The notes beneath the pieces were generated by a model. It was given only the letters and a program-made list of their open reading frames with translations, had not been told where the DNA came from and ran no database searches. Positions 1 to 10,928 of a stretch of DNA of 64,000 bases are shown one piece after another; the first letter of the stretch is position 1, and every line of letters begins with the position of its first letter. Position numbers and translations under genes: made by a program. Source of the stretch: Zygnema cylindricum (Eukaryota; Streptophyta; Zygnematophyceae; Zygnematales; Zygnemataceae); contig JBBHKE010002019.1 in assembly GCA_037447655.1 (NCBI GenBank), positions 90,428 to 154,427 on the forward strand. The letters run 5' to 3'.

Positions 1-204
1 ATCCTTTCCCCCTCCTTCCCCCCCCCTCTTGGTCTAAACAAAAAAAAAAAAAAAAAAAAAAAAAAAATGACAGCAATATTGATTTTTTACGGCTGTTTTA
101 TGCGTCTCAAAATTGTTTTGAGATCATCTCCCAAATTTAGACAAATCAAATTTCATTTTTGAGACGACAAAAAACACAACTGCAATCACTTTCACATCAC
201 TGTT

Positions 205-385
205 GTATTATAGGATAATTTTACGAAGGCAAATACTGGCGTTTTTGGCTAGTAATCGTCGTTTTTGTATAGATAGTGTACGTTTTCATAAACTTTTCTG
301 TACAAATAGTGTGGAGTCGTACACTTCCTTCATAAAAAAAACTGCGATTACTGGCCCGTGTTTCCCTTTGTGTAATCACCCTAAT
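205..385. repeat. Putative TIR element with GTAATTAC-type ends
   Basis: The left end (TTATAGGATAATTTTACG) and right end (GTGTAATCACCCTAATTA) are imperfect inverted repeats. The internal text (TAATCG, CTGTAC, GCGATTACTGG) resembles the clearer element at 7028-7171. Both ends are diverged, so the boundaries are approximate. Confidence 0.35.
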
Positions 386-889
386 TAGTGTTTACGCTGT
401 TGAGGCTTTGAAATATCTTCTTCTGTGAAGAGATCTTTCTTCTCAAAATTTTCACGGGCAATTTTCCTGATTCTCAATTTTTCCTCTCCTTAAATTTACA
501 CGCTTAGCGAAAGAACAGGCCCACCGCTTTCCTACGGCTGTCACAGTCATTGACCTTTTGCAGGTCTATTCTTTCGAGTCGTCGATAGCAAAAAACAGCC
601 TTTACTTTCGCTGAAAACTTGATGGGGTCGAGGCGTAAACTGTACAGTACTTACAATGCGAACCTATAACAAACAAAAAACATATGTCGTCAATTTTGAC
701 CAAACACTTGATTTTCCGGACATTCTAGGCACAAAATCTGAACTATAAATCAGGTTACAAAGTCAAACATTTGGTACACTCATATCGTGATTTTCAAAGT
801 ACGGTACACTGTAGTGTACCGTACTGAGTAGTTTTTCAGCCTCGGCGAGTTAGAAAGCAGAATGTTAGTACGGAAACAAAAGTATTCAT

Positions 890-1030
890 ATCATACTGAT
901 AATATTGCGATATCGATATATCCCGTTTATCGGCGATATCAATTATCTGCTTGATGTATCGATTATCAAGACCTTTCAAAAAAGTACACATCGATTACCG
1001 GAAAATCCTGCTCGATGTACTACACTACTA
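890..1030. repeat. Degenerate CGATAT-rich MITE relative
   Basis: The stretch is dense in GATATCGATATATC, TATCGGCGATATC and GTATCGATTATC palindromic words, as in the hAT-like MITEs at 18013, 20089 and 31165. It ends near CTCGATGTACTACACTA, a decayed form of that family's terminus. No left terminus or target-site duplication could be defined. Confidence 0.35.
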
Positions 1031-2761
1031 AATTAAGTAGCTCAAACTATCCACATTCTGTGGGAGAAACTATATTTTACCACACTAATGGTGTTAATAT
1101 TACCCAGCAAAGTTTCCAAACAAGAAAGTCCAAATAACCGGCATTAATATTTATCAGAATATGGGGAAATGTCTACCTAACTATCATAATTCATCTTAGT
1201 GTGAGACAATTGGACTAATGTCATTTTGGAATATTGTCCACAACCTTATTATTGAATTGGAACATTTTTCGGATTCATACTAAAATGTTAAAGATAGGGT
1301 AGGTTTTCCAAACAGTTACTTTCCATTGTACTGAAAAAGATCCTCAGCTACGTCTTCAGACAATTATATAAAAAAAATAACGTAACAAATCATTATGTCA
1401 ACTGAACCAAATTCCAATGTAATTAAGAATCTAAATGACCGAATGACGCTTAAGACAACGAAAATAGATTGCAGTATTGAAGAGGACGTCCCAAAACTTG
1501 ACATTTGGTAAATTTAAAACTCTCGAAAATCAATGAATGAAAGAGAAACATCAGTATCCCGAATTACCACTAACTGTATTTCCGAGTGATATCCGAATAA
1601 TTCGTTGTGAGGATATCCACAAAAAGTGTGAAGAAACTCCACAGACAAGGTAGGCACATCAAGTTCAGAAGCCAAAACAGAAAAAAAAAAGGGAGGGAGA
1701 TAGGACACACCGTAAGACCTTCTAATTTAAACCAGACTCTCCAGTTCAAAATTGTTTATTTTAACTTTTCGAATTTGAACATTAACATGATGTGATTCGA
1801 CCTCGGTGTTTGTAATTTGAAATGGATACTTTATAATATACACACAATGGCATATAGGAAATAGCTTTCTGTGGACTAATACAAACTCTGTAAAACATAA
1901 ACCTTGGAGATTCAAGGAGCGACCCCATGGGAACAATTCTAGTTATGTGGAATAAATGTATGTAGCCCTATTAGTACAGACAGGCAAATCTGGTTCTTTA
2001 GAAAAACTCAAATATTAAATCTTCCCACATCATACGGAGGTTTTACCGAACCAAACACATCTAGAATTCTATTGCCATTTTTTTTTTTTCTATTGCCAAA
2101 AAGGAATTCTTTACAGTTCATAGAGCACGTTGGCATTTAAGCCAATAGTAGTTATTTTTGGTTCAAATAAGAACTCTTAAAGAACTGTAAATGCTACAAT
2201 TATATGCACAGTTTTTTTCTTACTAATATGTAGTTAACCACACATGTTTAGTCATATAACTATGAGAGATAACACATTTTTTGCAAAGCAACTTCTCCAT
2301 ACCAATCGAACAGTAATTTGAAATTATGTAAAATCGGGATACTCACAGCTTCTCAATAGTAAGTGTACAATGGGTCCAATTGGAAAAATTATTGGACAGT
2401 ATTGAACATAGCGGCATATTAAGCCAATAGTAGTTATCTTTGGTTCAAATTAAGAAGTCTTATAGTACTGTAAATGCTTTATCATATGCACAAGTCTGCA
2501 ACATTAGAGTTTTGAACAGCTTTTGGAGATAGGATGTCGGAAATTAAAACACGTTTCAACTCGAGTACACACGGTACTTTCTGTAGATTTGTGTGAGAGC
2601 ATACATCAAGTAATATCAAAAGCTCACAAAAACCAACATAAATGTTCCTTATATAGATTGAAAACAATAATTAACCTTTTTGTATATAAACTACAGATAT
2701 AAAACAGTCGGGCCTTGTTTCTTTTTACTTACATGCAATAGGAAAGAAAACAAAATCTTAC

Positions 2762-4801
2762 ATCTGGATGATGAATGTCGATTTCCTCATATGCGACATT
2801 TAAATCTCCGGTCAGTATAACGGGTTTCTTTTTCTCAAGTTCCTGCAAAAACTAGAGAAGTTGTAAAAAATGTTTTTGCAAATAAATGGCACTATCCATT
2901 GCCTCACCTCTTATGCTCCATTAGAGAATATTTAGATTACTTGATATAACATACAGTTTACAGAAAAGGAGAATGTGAAATAAACAGTCTCCTTTGAAGG
3001 GAAAAAACAAAAGAGGGGATAAAACAAAAGAGGGGAAAAAACAAAAGAGGGGAAAAAACAAAAGAGGGGAAAAAACAAAGGAGGAGAAAGAACGGACCTT
3101 CAAGTGATTTCCAAGAGCAGGATCCCATTCTTTTTCCCTGTAAACCTGAAAAATAAAAGTCCACAAAAAATGTCAAATTCCCTCAATCTTGCAACAAGTT
3201 GGGACCAGACAAAGGGAACGAGAAAAAAAAGGGAAAATCAACTTATAAGCAATGAAGTTGAATAAAGAAAAAGCGACAAATTGAGGCATAGAGAGAAAGC
3301 CAGAGTGAGGAAGAAAACTCCGGAGACTGGGAGAGAGAACGTTATAGTCGAGAGAGAAAGTAATAGAGAAGAAACCCAGAGAGAGAGAGAGTGAGAGAGA
3401 GACGGAGAGAGAGATAGGAGAGAGCCAGAACGGGAGAGAGCCGTGGAGGGAGAGATCCAGAGAGTGAGAGAGGGAGAGAATTAGAAAGAATTCCTTATCT
3501 AGAAGTGGTTAGGAACCAACCAGCCTATCCAATTTCTCGCCAGCATTTGGGACATATGCAGTAATAAGAAAAAAATTATCGTATTCCGCAGTTATGATCC
3601 GACCCTCAGAATCATGAAGCGGCAAACCAAGACCGTATGTCACGTTTTTCGGCTCTGTCTGCAAAGGGAGGAGGGAGAGAGAGAGGAGGAGAGATAAAAA
3701 AACAAACAGGGAAGAGAAACAGAGGAATAGAGATCAAAATCAAAGGTGGGAAGGTGAGAGATAAGTAAACCAAGACAGTATGTCACCTTTTTTGGCTCTG
3801 TCTGCAAAGGGAGGTGGGAGGGAGAAAGGAAGAGAGATACAAAACAAAGAGGGAGAGAACGAGAGAAAGTGAGGAATAGAGATAAAAAACGAAGGTGGGG
3901 GGTTGAGAGAGAAGCAAACCAAGAGCTTACGTCACATCCTTGGGCTGTCTGAGAGAGAGAGAGGAAGAGAGATGAAAAACAAAGAGGGAGAGAGAAAGAG
4001 AGGAATAGAGAACAATATCAAAGGTGGGGGTGAAGAGAGAAGAGGAAGAGAGTTCAAAATCAAACAGGGAAACAGAGAGTAGAAATAGAAATAAAAATCC
4101 AAGGAGAGGGTGGAGAGTGAGAGGAAGAGAGTTCAAAAACAAACAGGGAGGGAGACAGAGAGGGTAAAGATCAAAATTGAAAGAGGGGCAGGGAGAGAGG
4201 CGAGGAGAGATCAAAATCAAACAGGGAGAGAGAATTAAAATCAAAATGAAAGGAGGAAACAGAAAGAGAGCCTTTTTCATTTTTTCCCGTTTTTTTTCCT
4301 TTCCTACAATTCCTTCCTTCATAGGTGGAAATTGAACTAAAGTGGGAAAAAATTAACAAGAAAAAAAACAATAACTAAGGGCTAAATTATTGCTCTCTCC
4401 ACTTTATTTGTTCACAAACTTGCTGACCACATACATTTTAAAAAACTCTATAAAACTCTTAAAACAAAGATCTAATTTTATCCTAGAAAAATTAAAAAAA
4501 AAAAAAAATTATACTAAAAGTGGTATTATACCCACCTTTGAAAAAATAGCACATCCTGAATACCCAAGTTTGGCCGTACTGCAACTCCAATAGGAATATT
4601 TATATGAAGGGAGAAGCTCTTTTTTTATCTCCTCAACGTCTTTTTCCTGACCCACCATGAAGGTCAAACCTAGTATTCTTTGTAAGTCATAAGGTCGAAA
4701 AAACCCAATTTTTCCTTTTTTAATAGAGAAACAACAAAGGAAATTGTCATTCTTTTTTCCAACCCATACAGAAATATATGTAAGTCATAAGATCAGAAAA
4801 A

Positions 4802-4847
<46 letters not shown>

Positions 4848-6628
4848 TTATTTTATTTTTTAACAAAGAAACAACAAAGGAAATTGAGTCTGGATGGTGG
4901 TAGGAAAAGCTGCAAAACAACTAGCTCAGCAAAAGCTACCTAAAAAGATCTTAAAAATGGACCATAAAAAATGGTACAAGTTTTTTGAAAAAAAGGTTTT
5001 GACTTTTATGGTTGATAATAATGCAATGGTGAAGGAAAAAACATCAAATTTGGACACACTATTGGCACTTCTTTTCTTATCACATGACACCTTTTTAATG
5101 TCTTTTCTCTGCACAAAATAATGTTTTGCCTTTATTTACTTTTTTTTTACGGACATTCAGAAGAATCTTCAGTTTCTACTAATTGTGAAAACAATCATAG
5201 ATAGAAAATCGGTTGAACTTGCCCAAGTCCTTTGACGTCACCGAAAACTTCCAAACCATATTTTAAACCTTTCCCCTTCTTCTCTCCATCTATTTCTTTC
5301 CCCCTCCCTCTCTCTCCCCCCCTTTTTATTCTCTCTCTCTGTTCTTTCACTATTTTCCTGTCTGTCCTTTTGTCTCTTTTCCCTCTTTCGGCTGTCCCTC
5401 TGTCCCTCCCTCTCTCTCCCTCTTCTCCTTCTCTCTTAAGTCCCTCTCCCTCCCTCTCTCTCTTTCACTCTCTCCCAAAGTTTAACAAAATGTCAATTTT
5501 TCTTTCAAACTCTTTCTCTACCAACAGCCCCAATACCTGACGTTTTGTTTCTTGGAGAGAGATAATTTCTTTTTGACATCTCTCAAATTTCCCAAAACAT
5601 ATTTTTTCCTACCGTATCCCTCAAAATCTAGGAAAATGCCATCTTTTCTTTGAGATTTATACCTGAAGTTTTGTTTCTTGGAGACAGATAACATCTGGCC
5701 TCTCACGTTCCGACAGCTGGCACAAAGCTGAGATTTCAGTTTCCACTGCCTCCCCTCGCAAAATATCTTCTCCCTTCCCTTTCCCTCCTTTTTTGCTTCC
5801 TCCCTTACTTTTCCACTTCAGCAAACCCCGGAGACCATTAACGTTCCATGAAATAATTTTGAATAGTTCTTGGTTTCCTACAGGTACAGGTGTCTGTCTC
5901 ATAGTGGTAGGGTTATAGGCCACCCAATCAGATTGAGCCTTTCTGTGTACCAAAACAGTCCAAGGTTCCGTATTTTGACTCGCATTTAATGAAGCAGTTA
6001 TAGCATTTGCTGTCAGAGCTGCTTTACTTCCGCCCTTCTTAGTACTTTTACTGTTCTCTATTTTGTTTTTTTCGTTATGTACAATTGTCTCTTCTTTAAC
6101 TTTTCCAGCTTTAGTGTTCGCTGTTTTTTCCTCAGAACCAATTTCCTCCTTCTCCTCTTGCATCTGCTCACCCTCCTTCCGTTTGTTTAAGTTTTTAGTA
6201 TCTTCATCCTTGTTTGTTTTCCTTGCCCTGGCTGTTTTCTTCTTACCACCACCCTCCTCAACTGATTTTGTTTCAACATTTTCTATTTTTTTTTCACTAT
6301 TATCTACATTACATCCATTGCCTTGTGCGGAGATTCCTTCTACTTCTACCTCTATTGACTCTTGCTTGGTTCTTTTTTTCCCCACTGCCACTATTTTACT
6401 TTGCTTCATTCGAGTAGATTTTTCTTTCTCTACATGTGTTGCTTCATTATCAATAACAGTGTCAAGCACCTTTTTAGTCTCAACTTTCATCTCCTTCACT
6501 CTTAGACTTCGCCTCTTTGTGGAACCCTTTTCCTTGTCATCCTCAATATCCATTGGCTCAGATATCTCATCCTTTGCTGATACTCCTGGTGTTATACCTT
6601 GTACTTTTTGCTTTTTATTCCTACCCAT
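2762..6628 (-). CDS. ARP: ARP-type apurinic/apyrimidinic endonuclease (exo III/APE1 family), partial
   Basis: Base-excision-repair AP endonuclease, nuclear and/or plastid by family. Visible coding exons in sense order are 6628-5663, 4646-4536, 3658-3521, 3145-3098 and 2842-2762; all junctions are GT-AG and phase 0, giving 448 codons. Exon 1 holds a lysine/glutamate-rich low-complexity region, then the plant ARP linker ([15 protein letters not shown]), then the EEP-fold start ([13 protein letters not shown]) and CLQETKLQ. Later exons give [43 protein letters not shown] and [13 protein letters not shown], so the metal-binding Glu and the catalytic Asp-x-Asn are present. The ATG at 6628 is my choice. 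The frame stays open upstream to a good acceptor near 6708, so an N-terminal exon (transit peptide or SAP domain) may precede it. The last ~100 residues (RLDYF, SDHCP) are not found in the window. Confidence 0.92.
2998..3085. repeat. 18-bp minisatellite beside an ARP donor
   Basis: About five tandem units of the type GGGGAAAAAACAAAAGAG lie in the ARP intron. They stop about 13 bases from the donor of exon 3145-3098. Confidence 0.85.
3290..3480. repeat. GA-rich (AGAGAG) simple-sequence tract
   Basis: An intronic tract of AGAGAGAGA and GAGAGAGGGAGA words on the plus strand, which is pyrimidine-rich in the sense of ARP. Several ORFs in such tracts are composition artefacts. Confidence 0.85.
3659..4260 (-). 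repeat. Tandem array carrying copies of an ARP exon 5' edge
   Basis: The true acceptor and first ~30 coding bases of exon 3658-3521 are repeated upstream in the intron at about 3766-3822 and again at about 3913-3952 (spacings ~139 and ~147 bases). The first copy keeps the whole acceptor (CCCTTTGCAG then ACAGAGCC). The second keeps TCTCAG then ACAGCCC. Beyond 3960 the GA-rich part of the unit continues in shorter, more degenerate repeats to about 4260. Confidence 0.8.
4806..4845. repeat. (TA)n microsatellite
   Basis: About 19 uninterrupted TA dinucleotides followed by ATTTT-type repeats, within an ARP intron. Confidence 0.95.
5275..5480. repeat. CT-rich simple-sequence tract
   Basis: CCCTCTCTCT and TCCCTCCCTC words on the plus strand inside ARP intron 1 (purine-rich in the gene's sense). 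The open frame across it encodes only Ser/Leu/Pro-rich sequence and is not credible as a gene. Confidence 0.85.
5534..5662 (-). repeat. Tandem copy of the ARP exon 1 3' edge with decoy donor
   Basis: The last ~30 coding bases of ARP exon 1 and its donor (sense CAAGAAACAAAACTTCAG then GTAT) recur 126 bases downstream in the intron as CAAGAAACAAAACGTCAG then GTAT, at plus-strand 5534-5570. The GT donor is intact in the copy. Confidence 0.85.
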
Positions 6629-7027
6629 TGGCTCTGAAATTTGCCAACTGCTTGAGGAAAATGTTTGTCGGTTTGGCCCCAAACGATAATGACAAGGTTT
6701 CTTGATTCTGCAAGAAAACTAGTTGAAAAAATTACCTTTTTGCTAGGATTGCAAACAGTAGAGCATTTTCAGCTATAACCTTGAGATGGAATGGAAAGAA
6801 AAGAAATGAAAAGATTCTGAACCATCAAATCCTCTTCGTTATGCGTTGAGGTGTAACTTTTTTTATCATCCCAGCCAATGTCAGGAAAAGTTGCTAATCT
6901 GCAGATATTAAAGGCCATTTGTGAAGGAAATTAACACCTTTCGAGACAAATGCTCAAGCTTAGAAATAAGCTGTTAGTATGCACTGTACAATAAATGCAA
7001 GTTGTTACCATCGATAATTGATTAATG

Positions 7028-7171
7028 GGGTAATTACATATAAGTGATTACTGTCGTTACTCACCAGTAATCACAGTTATCGTACAAAAAAGTGTAAAGA
7101 ATGTACATTTTTCTGTATGATTACTGAATTTCTGGCTCGTAACGCCAGTAATCGCATATCTGTAATTACCC
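7028..7171. repeat. Small TIR element (MITE), GGGTAATTACA ends
   Basis: The left end GGGTAATTACATATAAGTG is the inverted match of the right end CGCATATCTGTAATTACCC, followed inward on both sides by the GATTACTG/CAGTAATC pair. The element is about 144 bp. Target duplication is unclear (flanks TAAT and TATAA). Confidence 0.7.
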
Positions 7172-10100
7172 TATAAGATGTATAAATTCCATTTAAGGAA
7201 ACAAACAATTGTGACAAGTTTTTACTGTGGATTCACACTGTCATATTATCAAATGCCCACATGTCAGGCCTGTAAAATCATTTTTTACAAAACATTTCAA
7301 ATTCCAAAATGTGCGAGAATCAACAATTAACCATTTGAATTTGCATGCTTCAACCAACAACTTTTAGAGCCAACCAGAGAGCTTGAGATTCTTTTCACTT
7401 TAAACACATGAAATACTTCAATTCTTGTTGTAGCAGGCAAAGAATCACAGCAAATTTTGAGCATTTCAAGTTTTGTGAGTTAACAGTTCCTTTGAAATAT
7501 GTATTTCCGAGGCCCTTCAAGTGCCATATGCGGTCATTGAAAAATAACCAATTGGCCTTTTAAGAGAAGTAGTTGCCCATCATATCCTAAATAGCAAGCA
7601 GATGACTAATCGATTCATTCCTTCATCCTCTGATGAAGAGCTAAAGACTTTGATTCTGTAGAAACATGTAGAAGTTGTCTAATTACCTAAGGATTTTGGC
7701 AGCTATTGTGAGTTCATCTAGCTTTCTCCTACCTTGTGATGAGAAGATTAACTAGCTTTTATTTGTGGTTTGCTACCATTGCACATAACATTCTTATAAA
7801 TGGCCCTTCATGCCAAATGAACTTATGTTTTAATGTCTTTTAGCCTGTGTTTTCATGATTGCTATAGCAGTGTTCAAAACATTGACTAATATCTGACATG
7901 TCACCTTAAGTTTGCTATGCCTGTTTCGTAATGTAAGTGTTCTCCGATATGCTTTCCCTTCTTATAGATAGACAATGCCAGAGTTAGGCTGAAGATTGAG
8001 TATATAGAGCGCATGGAAGATAAACTAAAGGCATTTAAGAATTTCTCCATATAGATGAACCAGTCTGTATGTTTGTATGACTTCTTCTTGACATATCTCA
8101 ATCATCGACATGAGTATTTCTTCCACTTTGATTGGATTCAAACCGTATAACTGAACGAATGTGGAGATTAAATGGCCCTTAACGTGATGGATGATGAGCT
8201 GTGAGCAAAGAAAAATTGCAAGGACATGCCATTTTGTCTAAACATTGTAAAAATCGATTCAACACTCGTTATGTTTAGCTCTTTCACAGAAAAGGTACAA
8301 GTTATATGAAATGATAAAACGTGTTTGATTGTGCAACTTGACTTGCAACTGTAAACATGACCATGGATGACCCTTTTGCTTAATTCATAAAGCATTGGCA
8401 AACGTAACAACTGTAATATTTAAAAACGAAGGATTGAATAAGTAGGATCAGATATTTATTTGAAGGCAGTTTTCAAAACACATCAAGGAGTGGAAAAAAT
8501 ATATTGCATGACTTATGATTAGTGGCTAAATGCACACATTAACGACACAGGAGACACAATTGTTTGCCTAGGCAATTTGTGCCATTGCTACCAAAAAAGC
8601 TTATCGAAGTAAGGATAAGTAATTGGATGTATTTTTTTGATTCTAAATGTATACCTGGTAGCATTCACGCCTATAATTTCATCATTACAGTCACTTAGTC
8701 ATACTTTGTAAAGCCCAGTTTACATTTGTTGAACTTCAAAAAAAAAAGAGCAACCTTACCAACTTTCCAGAAAATATGCAAATCCTGAAGGAAACTTCTC
8801 ATGTGCAAACAAAATTTAAACACCCATGATGAATAAAAAACAAGCATCTTGTCTATTCTGGACTTCACTTCACTTATTAAGAAATGAGAGCTTCTGAAAT
8901 GACATTAATCAGAAGTCTTCCACGTGGTAAAACCTAGGTTCTTTCTCTTAAGCAAAACCACGAGCTCATAACAGGGTTTAACGCGTGTGACACATACCTT
9001 GAAAACTGCTGCTGATGCCACGTGGCACTGTTGTTCATTCTCCAACAATAACTGCCACAGGCATGGTTAAATTTTCTCAAATCGCGGATAGGTGGGTGAC
9101 CTTGAAACGCTCTGTTCCATAGTTTAGGGAAAGAATACGTAAACGACATGAGGATAGGCCATTTACAAATGGAATTAGACGGTTTCCAAGGCAGTGAGAG
9201 CCTGCTGATAGGAGAAATGAGAAGAGACGGAAAATTACAAATGCTTATCTTTGTCAAGCAGGATGACTTGAAGCTGAGAGACAATTTAAGCGCCATTTTT
9301 CTGTAAGCCGAGGAATCGAATCATTTACAGTTCTACACTTAATCAAGTTGCACAATATATTCTATTGCAACCAGGTCATTAATAACGACTGACTGGACAA
9401 TATTGCGGTGTGGCCATCACTCCTATTGCACTTGCCGATTCTACAAGATTGATTGCCCAGTCTGTTTTTTTTGTTCATTTTTTTTTATTACTGCTCGTAT
9501 TAGAGATTTGCTTTCTTCCTGGTGGAGTGGAGACGAGGACTTTCAGAAGATCTACATCCAAATTGTGTGACTGCTGCTTGTCGTCATTCACCTTTTCTTT
9601 TTGAGATTTTTTGAATGTCTCGTATCTTTTTATCTTATTAATGCCGGTGTTTAGAAAACATAGAATGGGCAAAATGTATATGAATAGGCTGAATAGCAAT
9701 ATAAGTTTCATAGGCAAAAAACCTTGCATAATCATGAGCATTTGTTCTTAAAGTTTAAGGATGGTCTTTAATTTCAGAAAAAAAGGCTCAGATTCTTTTT
9801 GTAACCTGTGAAGGTCGGAAATGTGCATAGGTTGACAGCCATAATTCAGCTCCATTGACGTATAGCAACTTTCTAGTGTGAGCTTGTCTTTTGTGCACCT
9901 TGTTGGTGATATATTGTCATCTTTTCTTGCTCGAGTTCACAATTATGGTAAGAAATCTTTACCATAATCAATAGTTTATGAAAACTATCAATTATGGAAG
10001 TTGATGGTTTTATAAACTGTCTCATTAATTTTGTGATAGTTTATGAAAATTCTTGTAAGGATGTAGCACTAGGCTTAAGGTGTGCCAACAAATCTTTGGT

Positions 10101-10432
10101 TTTATGATGAGGAGCAATTTTAAGAAGATACATTATTGACCAATGCCAAGGTTTTGATTTTATGTTGATGGCCTTCAAGCGAACTATTTTTTACAACTCA
10201 TATCCTTTGTAGAAAAAGTTTTCATCAAGTCGTCCTTACTCACTTGTAACTTAGTTTTTCTTCTTTTCAACTATCCACTTAAGGTTTCTTCCGAAGTCCA
10301 CAACCAACAAATACTACCTCTTAGTTTAAAACTAAGAGGCATCTTAACAAAAGTTTGGGCTTGGATGGTATGGTGTCTTTGTATTCGATGTCATTTTTAT
10401 GTTATTTGCAACAATGCACATCAAATTAAAAG

Positions 10433-10617
10433 GCGAAAAAAAAAATCGGGAATCCACATTCAATCATAGAGATTCAGACTGGGGAAAGATGCTCTATTGC
10501 AGTTTGTGCGCATGAAACTTTATGTCTAGGGCAATTACTGATTCCAGATGCTTATGTGACTCCAAATGGACTCCTTGATAGAGAAGCGCCTGATGTCCTT
10601 TTCCATCCTCAATATTG
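10433..10617 (+). pseudogene. Unidentified protein-like ORF fragment
   Basis: An open stretch of about 60 codons between stops, without a usable ATG. It reads through GERCSIAVCAHETLCLG and LIPDAYVTPNGLLDREAP, which looks more protein-like than its surroundings. I do not recognise a family. It may be a remnant of a transposon or gene, or chance. Confidence 0.2.
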
Positions 10618-10928
10618 ATATTTGATGGTTGTAGAGCCATCCATATGTCAGCATTTTTATAATTAAGTCAGTATTAGGTCCAATAGGACAGGGACTGAAA
10701 ATAGTCAAAGGTATCGAGTCAAAATCAATGTTCTGGAAACCACTTTACATTATTATTACTTTTTCTTGTTGCATTTTCTGGCTCTTTGAAAAATTCCTAA
10801 ATTTAGAATATTTATCGTGTCTTAAATGGTGGTGAAACCTGCTTTCGGTTACTTATTCAGCTGCTTTTTTACTTTTATTGTATATTCTTTCATCAAACAT
10901 TCAACATCTATACTATCCATGCAGAGCA

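Larger units (their letters stand above)
1..2761. other. Left flank, no recognised gene
   Basis: I see no convincing exon here on either strand. The missing C-terminal ARP exons should lie in this direction. I looked on the minus strand for the conserved RLDYF and SDHCP signatures and found neither. The stretch holds a poly-A run (about 41-67), a putative TIR element near 205-385, and a degenerate CGATAT-rich element near 890-1030. The rest is AT-rich sequence without identifiable features. Confidence 0.5.
6710..10928. other. Intergenic region between ARP and CZIB
   Basis: No exon with recognisable homology is seen here. The open frames are short, AT-rich and lack coding-like composition, apart from the fragment noted at 10433-10617. 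The divergent promoters of ARP (-) and CZIB (+) should lie here, but I cannot point to a specific element. A perfect 21-bp palindrome CTCTTAGTTTAAAACTAAGAG sits at about 10319-10339. Confidence 0.5.

Noticed and set aside
3927-4371. Ser/Leu/Phe-rich minus-strand ORFs
   Set aside because: They translate the pyrimidine-rich strand of the ARP intron minisatellite.
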